In this document: positions 42,711-50,559 of the stretch, one piece after another | How positions within the stretch are numbered: position 1 is the stretch's first letter | Layout of the letters: each line of letters starts with the position of its first letter | Assembly: GCA_963742535.1 (NCBI GenBank) | Contig: CAVUMC010000002.1 | Location: forward strand, 992,001 to 1,056,000 | From: VRUE01 sp963742535 | Lineage (GTDB): Bacteria; Actinomycetota; Thermoleophilia; Solirubrobacterales; 70-9 | Direction of reading: 5' to 3' | Length of the DNA: 64,000 bases | Notes under the pieces: generated by a model | Told to the model about the DNA's origin: nothing | What the model saw: only the letters and a program-made list of their open reading frames with translations | Databases searched by the model: none | Translations under genes and position numbers: made by a program

Positions 42711-43678
42711 GCCGATCGAGCCCTCTGCGGTGCGCCGAGCGCGGCGCGGCGGCGCTCGGCTTCCTCGACTTGGCGCTCGAGGCCAGTCTGCAACGAAACT
42801 TTGGGCTGGTAGCCGAGGTCGGCAGCGGCGCGAGTGATGTCGCCCCAGGTGTCGCGCACGTCACCGGGCTTGGCCTCCTCGTGGGCGAGCTTGACCGGCA
42901 GCTTGAGCGCCTCGGCGAGGCCGTCGAGGATGTCGAGCAGGGTTCGCGGCGAGTCGGAGGCGACGTTGTAGACGGCGCCGCTGCGGCCCAGCTCGGCGGC
43001 GAGCACGGTCGCCTCGACCACGTCGCCGACGTAGGTCATGTCGCGGCGCTGCAGGCCGTCCCCGTAGACCGAGATCGGCTGCCCCGAGCAGGCCGCCTCG
43101 ATGAAGCGCGAGAGCCCCATGTCCGGTCGCTGGCGCGGTCCGTAGACGGTGAAGTAACGCATCCCGATCGCGTCGAGCCCGAACGAGGAGGCGTAGGCAC
43201 CGGCCAACACCTCGGTCATAACCTTGCTGGCGCCGTAGGGCGAGATCGGATTGACCGGATGCTCCTCGCTCACCGGCAGCGAAACAGCGTCGCCGTAGAT
43301 GCTCGAAGAGGAGGCGTAGACAACCCGCACGCTCGCCTTGGCGGCAGCGTCGAAGACCAGCCGGCTGCCGACGATGTTGGCGGCGACGTAGTCCTCGAAC
43401 TCGACCCAGGAGTCGCGCACGCCTGGGCGGGCGGCCAGGTGGAAGGCGACGTCAACGCCTTCGAAGAGGTCTTCGATCGAGTCGCGCGAAAGGTCGCGCT
43501 CAACCAGCTGGAAGCGCGGCTCATCGGCCATCTCGGCGAGATTGAGCTGCTTCAGCTCGCGTGCGTAGTGATCACTGAACGAGTCAAGTCCGATCACCTC
43601 GTAGCCGTCAGCGAGCAAGCGCTCGGCGAGATGCGATCCGACGAATCCAGCGGCACCGGTGACGAGGGCGCGAGCCAT
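42707..43678 (-). CDS. NAD-dependent sugar-nucleotide epimerase/dehydratase
   Basis: The 323-residue short-chain dehydrogenase starts with G-A-A-G-F-V-G-S-H and has S-S-S-S-I-Y-G and the catalytic Y-G-A-S-K. The sequence resembles UDP-glucuronate or UDP-glucose 4-epimerases, so it supplies a sugar donor. ATG 43678 is used; two codons more are open. A four-base overlap joins it to the polymerase gene. Confidence 0.9.
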   Translation of the reverse strand: MARALVTGAAGFVGSHLAERLLADGYEVIGLDSFSDHYARELKQLNLAEMADEPRFQLVERDLSRDSIEDLFEGVDVAFHLAARPGVRDSWVEFEDYVAANIVGSRLVFDAAAKASVRVVYASSSSIYGDAVSLPVSEEHPVNPISPYGASKVMTEVLAGAYASSFGLDAIGMRYFTVYGPRQRPDMGLSRFIEAACSGQPISVYGDGLQRRDMTYVGDVVEATVLAAELGRSGAVYNVASDSPRTLLDILDGLAEALKLPVKLAHEEAKPGDVRDTWGDITRAAADLGYQPKVSLQTGLERQVEEAERRRAALGAPQRARSA

Positions 43679-43741
43679 GCACACAACAACCGGGAAGGCA
43701 CCCCGAATCTTACGCGGGCCCTGGCCGATCTTCGGCCGGGC

Positions 43742-45073
43742 TCAGGGCAGGATCCGCGCCAAAGGACCCGGCAGCGACCAAACCCCCACGTCACGGCGGA
43801 CGTAGAAGGCCATGCCCACGTTCCAGACGGCCGTACAGGCGGCGGTCGCGGCGGCGGCCCCAGTCAGCCCGAAGGGGGGAATCAGCAGGGCGAAGAGCGT
43901 CACATCGACGAGGGCCGAGACGGCCAGCGCCTTGATCGCCTGCCCCTGGTTGCCGGTCATGTTGAGGATCGCGCCCGCCGGTCCGCAGAAGGCGTTGATC
44001 AGCTGGCCGAGCATGAGCACCCGCAGTGCGTCAGAGGCAGCTCCAAAGTCGGGTCCGAAAGCGTGCAGGATCAGCGTGCTGCCGGGGATCACGATCAAGC
44101 AGGCACCCCCCATTAGGCAAAGGCACCAGTTAGTGGCCGAGGTGACCTCCTCTTGCAGCCTGGTCGTCTTGCGCTCGGCAAAGAGCTGGGCGATATGTGG
44201 GGCGAGGGTGAAGTTGACCGCGACCAGGGCGATGTTCATCGCCTGCGCCACACGCGAGGCGGCGCTGTAGAGACCGGCCTCTTCGGAGCCCTTGAAGATC
44301 GAGACGGCAACGATGTCAATCTGGCTAACGGCCATGGTGAGGAAGGCGACGCCGCAGAGCACGACGGCGGTGCGGTGAATGTCGGCGAGCATCGAAGGTT
44401 CGACCTCGGCCCGCGGTCGCAGGTGGCGATTCAGCTTGCCGGCGACGAAGATGCCGACGGTCAGCACCGCCAGCGCGGTCGCGACCGCGCGCGCCCCCAG
44501 CGCGCCGCCGACGCCGACGTCCTCGCGGCCGAGCAGCAGCCACTCGCCGAGCAGCAGCGCGATCGAGAGCACCGGGATAACGACGCCCGAGTTGACCAGC
44601 GCCCGCACCAGCGAGCCGACCCCGCGCAGCCACCCCTCCCCCACCCGGACCAGGGCGAAGCCGGGGATGATCAAGACCAGCAGCGCCAGCGCAACCGCCT
44701 GGTTGCCGTTACCGAGGCGCTGCTCGACCAGCGCCCCCACCGCAACCAGCAGGCAGGTCACGGCGCTGGCGACCAGCACGTTGCGGCCGAAATAGACGGT
44801 CAGCGCCCGCAGGTGAGGCTGGTCATCGCGCTCGAGGGCGACGAAGCGCACAGCCGCCGTTTCGTAACCGAGCGCAGCCGGGATGACGAGGATGTTGAGC
44901 ATCGCCAGCGCCGTGTTAGTAACGCCGAAGGCGGAGAGGCCCATCACCCGTGCCATCACCAGCTGGACGACGAAGTTGAGCGTCATCGCGGCGATGCGCA
45001 TCGCCATCACCGTCACCCGCGAGCCTGCCCGACCGGTGAGCAGATCGAGCAGCCGTTCCCTCTTTACGGCCAT
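43742..45073 (-). CDS. Polysaccharide flippase (Wzx/MATE-like)
   Basis: The 443-residue protein has about fourteen membrane segments in the pattern of the polysaccharide transporter family of the MOP superfamily. It should flip the lipid-linked repeat unit across the membrane. Its ATG shares one base with the stop of the upstream sulfotransferase (TAATG). A small GGCCGA/TCGGCC hairpin lies in the gap after it. Confidence 0.9.
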   Translation of the reverse strand: MAVKRERLLDLLTGRAGSRVTVMAMRIAAMTLNFVVQLVMARVMGLSAFGVTNTALAMLNILVIPAALGYETAAVRFVALERDDQPHLRALTVYFGRNVLVASAVTCLLVAVGALVEQRLGNGNQAVALALLVLIIPGFALVRVGEGWLRGVGSLVRALVNSGVVIPVLSIALLLGEWLLLGREDVGVGGALGARAVATALAVLTVGIFVAGKLNRHLRPRAEVEPSMLADIHRTAVVLCGVAFLTMAVSQIDIVAVSIFKGSEEAGLYSAASRVAQAMNIALVAVNFTLAPHIAQLFAERKTTRLQEEVTSATNWCLCLMGGACLIVIPGSTLILHAFGPDFGAASDALRVLMLGQLINAFCGPAGAILNMTGNQGQAIKALAVSALVDVTLFALLIPPFGLTGAAAATAACTAVWNVGMAFYVRRDVGVWSLPGPLARILP

Positions 45074-46011
45074 TACGCGGGGCCGCCGCCGCGGGCCGCG
45101 CGGCGCACTCGCGAGCGGTGCCGCAGCCGCTGCCGGGCGGTACGCAGGGCGCCGCTGAGGAATTCTCCGGGCGACCCCGGCGTGCCGATCACCGGCGCCT
45201 GTCCGTCCAACTCGTAGCCGAGCATCGTCAGCACGTCCCTCACCTCAGCCTCGATCATCGCCACCTCGGCGGCCGAGAGCTTCTGTCGCCAAGCATCGAT
45301 TCGCCCGGGGTCGGGCGCGCTGCCGACGAGCGCGTGCTGCCCGTGCGTGTAGGAGGGAAGCCCCACCTCACCCCCACCCGTCATTGCCGGCTCAAACTCG
45401 AGGCCAAGCGCCGGGCAAAGGCGCTCCAGGGTCCCCCCCGGGTCCCGCACCAATTCCTCGTAACCGACCCGGACGACCCGCCCGGGAAAGGAGGCCTCCG
45501 CCGCCAACCCCATCGCGATCACCGAGAGCCACCAGCGGGCGCCGGCCCGGGCGGTGGCCGGGCCCCAGTCGAGCGGCAGCACACTGGCAATCACGGCACG
45601 CGGGTCGCGCACGATGTGGACCAGCGGCGCCTCCCCGAACTCAGCCAGCAGGGTGGGCGCAAAGCCGATGTTCATCGGCGTGTGGTCGACCCAGCGGTCC
45701 GCCGCGGCGGACCCGTTGCGCTCGGCGTAGGCGCCGGCGAGCCCGGCCATGATCTCGCCCGGCCTCATCCCACCAGCGGCAAGCTCGCCGGGCAGAGAGC
45801 CCGGCAGCCCCCAGAGCCCGAAGCGCCAGCTGTCCTTAACCCGGGCGGCGAAGGCGTTGGAGTCATCGCCCCCCGAGCGCCGGGCAGCGGCCATCCCCTC
45901 GACCAGGAACTGGGCCTCCGGTGGGGCGACCACGCGCGAGTGACCGGCGAGCAGGGCAGCCAGCAGCGTCGTGCCGCTCCTGCCACAACCGCCGACGAAG
46001 ATCGGCTTCAT
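45073..46011 (-). CDS. Sulfotransferase family protein, second copy
   Basis: The 312-residue protein has the PAPS loop F-V-G-G-C-G-R-S-G-T-T near the N-terminus and the 3'-phosphate motif I-V-R-D-P-R-A-V near residue 134. It differs strongly from the copy at 40408, so the two probably sulfate different positions. It lies 17 bp behind the Wzz-like gene. Confidence 0.9.
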   Translation of the reverse strand: MKPIFVGGCGRSGTTLLAALLAGHSRVVAPPEAQFLVEGMAAARRSGGDDSNAFAARVKDSWRFGLWGLPGSLPGELAAGGMRPGEIMAGLAGAYAERNGSAAADRWVDHTPMNIGFAPTLLAEFGEAPLVHIVRDPRAVIASVLPLDWGPATARAGARWWLSVIAMGLAAEASFPGRVVRVGYEELVRDPGGTLERLCPALGLEFEPAMTGGGEVGLPSYTHGQHALVGSAPDPGRIDAWRQKLSAAEVAMIEAEVRDVLTMLGYELDGQAPVIGTPGSPGEFLSGALRTARQRLRHRSRVRRAARGGGPA

Positions 46012-46028
46012 CGCCGGCCGCAGGCGGC

Positions 46029-47645
46029 TCAGGCCCCGGTCGTCGGAACTTGCGCTTCGGACTGCTGCTGCGCTCCGTTCAGCGGCACCGCCACGGGCAC
46101 GTCGGCGGGAACTGCCGCACCCCCCGCGCCCGAGGCGCCGGAGTAGGTGCTGAGAGAAGACGAGGGGACGCCGTTGGCGATCAGGCCGATCTGCCTCGCG
46201 CCGCTGCCCTCGAGGGCGTGGACCAGGCGATTGGCGGCGGTGCGCTGGGTGTGACCGACGCAGCTGATGACGACGACGCCGTCAACCCGGTTGAAGAGCG
46301 AGAAGGCATCGGCGAATTCAGTCGGCGAGGGCGCATCGATCAAAACCAGGTCGTAGATCGAACGAGCGCGGTCGAGGACGATCTCCATCGCGTGGCCCTC
46401 GATCAACTCGCCCGGGTTGCCCGGCAGGGAGCTACCGCAAGCGAGCACGTCCAGCGTCTTCGGCCCGCCGTCCAGCCTTTTGCCGGCGGGTGAGCCGACG
46501 TCGATCGACTGGATCGCCGCGTCCATCGCGGCGGCACCGCTCAGGACCTCGGGCAGCCCGGGGCCCGGGTGCAGGCCGAACCTGCCGGCGAGCGCCGGCG
46601 TGCGCAGGTCGGCCTCGAGCAGCAGCACCCGCGAACCCATCCTCGCTGCCGCTTCGGCCAGGCAGCGGGAAACCGTCGTCGTGCCATCACCCCGTTCGGC
46701 CGCGCAGACCAAGACCGAGCGCACGTCCTTGGCCCCAGAAGAGAAGCGCAGCCGTGCCCGGATCAGCTGGAAGGCCTCGGCCTCCGTCTCGGTCAGCGCC
46801 AGCCGCTCGCCCGGGGCGAGAGCGCGGGCGAGTCCGCGGCTGGCGGGAATGCCGCCAAGCAGAGCGAGGCGGTAGGTCGCTTCCAAGTCCTCGGGGTCGC
46901 GCAGGCGACGGTCGCGCTCGAACCGCTCGAGCACGAAGGCGAGGCCGAGGCCGATCATCAGGCCAAGAACCAGGCCGAGAACGGTGTTGCGCGCCGTCTT
47001 CGGAGCCGAGGGCGAGCTCGGCACCAACGCCCGCTGGGCTAGCTGCACGTTGTCGTACTTGAGGCCCTCGAGCAATTCCAGCGCCTGAGCGCGGTTCTGC
47101 AGCGGCACCGCCACCGGCCCGAAGCGCTGTGAGGCGGGGAGTTCTTCAAGCTGGCGGTGGACCAGCGCCAGCGCCGAGGCGAAGAAGCGGCGGTTGGCCT
47201 GCTGCTGCTCTTTGACGAATTCCTCCGCGTAGACGGTGGCGATTTCAGCCGCCTGCTGCGGTGAGGTCGAGGTGGCGGAGACCGCGGCGACGTTCGATTC
47301 CCCCTGCCCGTTGACTTCGACCGCGTCGCGAATCTCTTCTTCGGGCAGGTCCAGCCGCTTAGCGGTCTTGGCGGCCATGTCTCCCAGCCCGACCAGTTCG
47401 ACGTTGCTGTTCTGCTGAGCAAGTTGGCTGGTGCTGCTGCTCGGGGCAAGGCCGGCGACCTGCTGGCTCAACGGCGTGTTGTGGAAGACCAGCGAGGCGG
47501 TCGCGGTGTATTCCTTCGTCTGCAGCTTCGAATAGCCGAATGCGGCGGCGGCAACGAGGAGGGCGCAAAAGACGACGAGGAGGGCACGACGGCGCACGAT
47601 GCGCAGTGCCTGCGCGAAGTCGAGCGTCTCGGATTCCTGCTGCAC
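46029..47645 (-). CDS. Wzz chain-length domain fused to BY-kinase-like ATPase with altered Walker A
   Basis: The 538-residue protein has a Wzz domain (membrane segments at about 20-38 and 221-240 with an outside helical region between) and a cytoplasmic ParA/BY-kinase domain. The ATP loop reads G-D-G-T-T-T at 319-324, so the invariant lysine is threonine (322). Walker A' keeps its aspartate (E-A-D-L-R, Asp346). The C-terminus has only one tyrosine and no Tyr cluster. It probably sets polymer length as a scaffold rather than as an active tyrosine kinase. It is the first gene of the polymer-export segment. Confidence 0.9.
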   Translation of the reverse strand: MQQESETLDFAQALRIVRRRALLVVFCALLVAAAAFGYSKLQTKEYTATASLVFHNTPLSQQVAGLAPSSSTSQLAQQNSNVELVGLGDMAAKTAKRLDLPEEEIRDAVEVNGQGESNVAAVSATSTSPQQAAEIATVYAEEFVKEQQQANRRFFASALALVHRQLEELPASQRFGPVAVPLQNRAQALELLEGLKYDNVQLAQRALVPSSPSAPKTARNTVLGLVLGLMIGLGLAFVLERFERDRRLRDPEDLEATYRLALLGGIPASRGLARALAPGERLALTETEAEAFQLIRARLRFSSGAKDVRSVLVCAAERGDGTTTVSRCLAEAAARMGSRVLLLEADLRTPALAGRFGLHPGPGLPEVLSGAAAMDAAIQSIDVGSPAGKRLDGGPKTLDVLACGSSLPGNPGELIEGHAMEIVLDRARSIYDLVLIDAPSPTEFADAFSLFNRVDGVVVISCVGHTQRTAANRLVHALEGSGARQIGLIANGVPSSSLSTYSGASGAGGAAVPADVPVAVPLNGAQQQSEAQVPTTGA

Positions 47646-47822
47646 CTGGCGTCCTTTCGTCCAGCCTAGATGGGCTCGCCTGCGGCGGGAGACAAGGCTC
47701 CCCTACCGGTATTAACTGGTTCGGCGGCCGCTTCTTCCGCGGCGATCCGATCGCTTTGACGGTCAAGGAACCGTGCCTGCCTGTCGATACAGGGCCCGGA
47801 ATACCCCCGACACCACTGACCA

Positions 47823-48062
47823 ATGTCCGATCCGATTATCGCCCTCATCGCCTTCCTCCTACTCAGCCTCTGGCTCGCGACCGCCGTCGTGGTCGTCGCC
47901 GCATGCCGGATGGCCGCCGCGGCCGACCGCGGCGAACACCTGTCGCGCTCAAAGCCCGCGCCGGCCGACCACGTGACCGACGGTGCGCAGCAAAATCTTG
48001 AAGTCGCCCCAAAGCGACCAATTCGCCACGTACAGGTAGTCGATAGCTCCCATTTCGCGTAG
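47823..48062 (+). CDS. Possible small membrane protein
   Basis: The 79-residue frame has a hydrophobic segment at residues 4-28 followed by a charged tail. Only bases 47823-47948 are free of other genes; the rest is antisense to the end of the sugar-phosphate transferase gene. The N-terminal part resembles the layout of the 60-residue protein at 19979. The C-terminal half may be an accidental extension. Confidence 0.35.
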   Translation: MSDPIIALIAFLLLSLWLATAVVVVAACRMAAAADRGEHLSRSKPAPADHVTDGAQQNLEVAPKRPIRHVQVVDSSHFA

Positions 48063-49427
48063 CGGCACCCGCGCCGGGCCGAGGATCTGCCAGGGGCCGG
48101 TGATCCCAGGCATCAGCTCGAGACGGCGGCGGTACCAGCCGGTCACCCGCCGGTCCTCGTCGATCACCAGCGGCCGCGGCCCGACCAGGCTCATCTCGCC
48201 GCGGGAGACGTTGAGCAGCTGCGGCAGCTCATCGAGGGCCGTCTTGCGCAGCAGCTTGCCGACCCGGGTCACGCGCGGATCGTCGGCGATCTTGAACAGC
48301 CCCTCCTGAGCCTCGTTGCGGTCGCGCAGGGACTCCTTCATCGCGTCGGCCCCCGGCACCATCGTGCGGAACTTGAAGAGGGCGAAGTGCTCGCCGTGGC
48401 GACCGACCCGGCGCTGGCGGAAGAAGACCGGCCCGCGGCTGTCGAGCTTGATCGCGATCGCGATCACCAGCATCAGCGGCGCGACCGCGAGTAGGCCGAG
48501 CGAGGCGCCGACCAAGTCGAAGGTCCGCTTCACGCATTTGGAGGAGCGGGTGAGGGCGAAGCGCTTCACCCCCATCACGGTGACGCCGTGCAGGTCGTCG
48601 AAGACGACCGAGGTGCCGACCACCTCGAGCAGGCGGGGCAGGACACTGACCTTGACCCCAACCGCGCCGAGCGTGCGCACCAGGTCGAGCATCTGCTCGG
48701 AATCGACGCTGTCGGGGGCGACGATCGCCCGCTGCACGTCGAGCTCTGCGGCCAGCTCGCGGATCTCGCGCAGGCGCGGCGCCGAGAAGCCGGCCGCTGA
48801 CCAGCGCGAGGCGTCGGTCGGGTCAATCGCCGCCACCAGTTTTGCTTTGAGGCCGTGCGGGTCGGAGAGCTTGGAACGGATCGTCGCCGCGATCCGCTTG
48901 TCACCGATGAAGAGGCAGCGCTCGACTGGTGCCAGCCGCAGCGCGGTCGAGCGCGCGGCGCTGCGGAAGAGGATGAGGAAGACCGCCAGCATCGCCCAGA
49001 GCCCGAGTGCCTCCGGCCGGTTGAGGGTGCCGCCGGCGACGACGTAGCCGCCGGCCAACCAAGAGCAGAGTGCACCCAGGGTGGCGAGCTGGAAGAGCTT
49101 GGGCGCCTCGTCGAGCGTGGTCTTGTGGATCAGCGCTTCATCGCGGTCGTAAAGGCCGAGCACCTTGGCGACGGTGAGCAGGACGAGCAGGCCGCCGATG
49201 CTGATCCAGGTGAACTGGAGCGAGCGTTGGGTCACCAGCGAGAGCACCGTGAGGGCGGCGAGGAAGGCGACGGCGTCGGCAATCAGCAGCGAGCGACGAA
49301 AGAGCTGGTCGCGCCGGACGTTGACCATCGACCCCTCGTTGGGGGCGTCGAAGACGGCCGGCGCTTCGGGCGGGCGCTTTGACTCGAGCGGTACCGCGGC
49401 CTCCCCCACCGAGGTCTGGGGTGTCAT
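47949..49427 (-). CDS. Undecaprenyl-phosphate sugar phosphotransferase (priming enzyme)
   Basis: The 492-residue protein has four N-terminal membrane segments, a CoA-binding-like Rossmann domain and a C-terminal bacterial sugar transferase domain. That domain starts K-R-T-F-D-L-V-G-A and has F-x-K-F-R-T-M, K-T-A-L-D-E-L-P-Q-L and G-P-R-P motifs. It loads the first sugar phosphate onto undecaprenyl phosphate and so begins repeat-unit assembly. It follows the LuxR regulator with an ATGA overlap and ends the regulator's short operon. Confidence 0.94.
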   Translation of the reverse strand: MTPQTSVGEAAVPLESKRPPEAPAVFDAPNEGSMVNVRRDQLFRRSLLIADAVAFLAALTVLSLVTQRSLQFTWISIGGLLVLLTVAKVLGLYDRDEALIHKTTLDEAPKLFQLATLGALCSWLAGGYVVAGGTLNRPEALGLWAMLAVFLILFRSAARSTALRLAPVERCLFIGDKRIAATIRSKLSDPHGLKAKLVAAIDPTDASRWSAAGFSAPRLREIRELAAELDVQRAIVAPDSVDSEQMLDLVRTLGAVGVKVSVLPRLLEVVGTSVVFDDLHGVTVMGVKRFALTRSSKCVKRTFDLVGASLGLLAVAPLMLVIAIAIKLDSRGPVFFRQRRVGRHGEHFALFKFRTMVPGADAMKESLRDRNEAQEGLFKIADDPRVTRVGKLLRKTALDELPQLLNVSRGEMSLVGPRPLVIDEDRRVTGWYRRRLELMPGITGPWQILGPARVPLREMGAIDYLYVANWSLWGDFKILLRTVGHVVGRRGL

Positions 49428-50113
49428 TTCGCCGCCGACCCCGCCTGGATGCGTTCGCCGCCGAGCTCGAGGATCCCCATCCCCAGGCCCCGTTCGGGAT
49501 CGAGGATGAGGTCAACTGCCTCGTTGCGGGAGCGCACGCCGAGCTTGCCGAAGACGGAGGAGAGGTGGCTCTTGACCGTGCTTTCGGCAACAAAGAGCTG
49601 CTCGGCGATCTCGCTGTTCATGTAGCCCATCACGACCAGGCCGAGGATCTGCTTCTCGCGCGCTGAGAGCGCCGCCGGTTCGACCTGGCGCGCGTGCGGC
49701 TTCGGCACGCAGACCTGGCCCGCGCGGGCCGCTGCCAGGCACGACGCAAGCGCCGTCTCAAGCTGGTCTTCGACCACGACCCCGGCGGCGCCGGCGGCGA
49801 GCGCTATCCGCAGCTCGCCCGGCCGCAGCTCGGCGCAGATCACCACCACCGGCGTTCCCGGCAGAGCCCGGCAGAGCGCCTCGACTTCGCGCGCCGCCAT
49901 CTGGCCGAGGTTGGCGCTCGCCCGCAGCAAGACCAACGAGGGGGCGGTGTCACCGACGACCAGCTCGGCCCCCTCGGCGAGCAGGTCGAACTCAACTTCG
50001 CGGGCGTTGAGGAACTTAGCGACCCTGCCGTCGCTACCGCTGCGGTCGATCAGAACCGCGTTCGCTTCGTCGAAACGGGGCTCGGAGACGCTCCCCGACG
50101 AGATCCTGCCCAT
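49424..50113 (-). CDS. LuxR/NarL-type regulator with pseudo-receiver domain
   Basis: From ATG 50113 the protein has 229 residues: a receiver-like domain (about 15-140) and a LuxR helix-turn-helix (L-S-A-R-E-K-Q-I-L, then A-E-S-T-V-K-S-H) at about 155-215. Where a receiver has its phospho-accepting aspartate the sequence reads L-V-L-L-R, so it is probably not phosphorylated. It overlaps the priming transferase gene, which suggests it regulates polysaccharide synthesis, and sits beside the lasso cluster, which it might also control. Confidence 0.87.
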   Translation of the reverse strand: MGRISSGSVSEPRFDEANAVLIDRSGSDGRVAKFLNAREVEFDLLAEGAELVVGDTAPSLVLLRASANLGQMAAREVEALCRALPGTPVVVICAELRPGELRIALAAGAAGVVVEDQLETALASCLAAARAGQVCVPKPHARQVEPAALSAREKQILGLVVMGYMNSEIAEQLFVAESTVKSHLSSVFGKLGVRSRNEAVDLILDPERGLGMGILELGGERIQAGSAAK

Positions 50114-50197
50114 GTAATAACAACTTGAAGTCGGCGCGGATCTTGTGAGGCTGAGGCCCAATCGATCGAAATTCGTCGACTTAGTCCCAGCGCATGG

Positions 50198-50244
50198 AAA
50201 AAGGCTCTTTCACCGCCGCTTCACACAAAGCGACGGCGAAGAGC
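50198..50244 (-). terminator. Intrinsic terminator of the lasso operon
   Basis: On the minus strand an 18-19-bp imperfect stem (about 50244-50226 with 50221-50203, 6-nt loop) is followed by a T-run (50202-50198). It begins about 22 bases past the precursor peptide stop. Confidence 0.82.
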
Positions 50245-50266
50245 TACTCCCCTTTAGCTCACGCTA

Positions 50267-50449
50267 TTAGGGGTTGGACGTACAACCAGCGGCCGGATTG
50301 CTCGGGCCAATGGAGTAACCGCCCAACATGCCGCCTTTAACAGCGGCGTCCCCGCCAGTGCCGCCGACGCAAGCCGCCGTCAGCTCCTGGAGATCGCCGT
50401 AGTCGACGACCGTCGGGGTGGTGTAATCAAGGGTCTTAACCTTGTCCAT
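50267..50449 (-). CDS. Lasso peptide precursor
   Basis: The 60-residue peptide follows a strong AAGGAG site. Its leader shows the lasso recognition pattern: Tyr9, Pro12, Val14, Gly18-Asp19, Leu23 and Thr24 in the usual spacing (YxxPxVxxxGDxxxLT). With Thr at position -2, the leader ends at Ala25. The core then starts Ala26-Cys27 and has Asp34 as residue 9, right for a nine-membered Ala1-Asp9 ring. The core is about 35 residues, long for the class, Gly-rich, with cysteines at core positions 2 and 31. An eight-membered Cys1-Asp8 ring is the alternative. It is the last gene of the operon. Confidence 0.87.
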   Translation of the reverse strand: MDKVKTLDYTTPTVVDYGDLQELTAACVGGTGGDAAVKGGMLGGYSIGPSNPAAGCTSNP

Positions 50450-50531
50450 CTGGAACCGCTCCTTATCTCGTGTTTGAGCGGTAAGCCCCCTGCCGTCAAA
50501 GCTGCAGTTTGCACCCGCCGAGATGCGAATG

Positions 50532-50559
50532 AGGCTAGAGCAACCCCCCCGGTGGTCAA
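50532..50559 (-). promoter_or_regulatory. Possible internal promoter for the lasso precursor
   Basis: On the minus strand TTGACC (50559-50554) and TAGCCT (50537-50532) are 16 bases apart, within the 106-bp gap between the cyclase stop and the precursor start. A separate promoter would let the precursor be made in excess over its enzymes. Confidence 0.4.

Noticed and set aside
47646..47822. Possible cyclic-dinucleotide riboswitch before the Wzz-like gene
   Set aside because: The leader has some GC stems and a GGACGAAAGGACG stretch but I could not match a known aptamer consensus.
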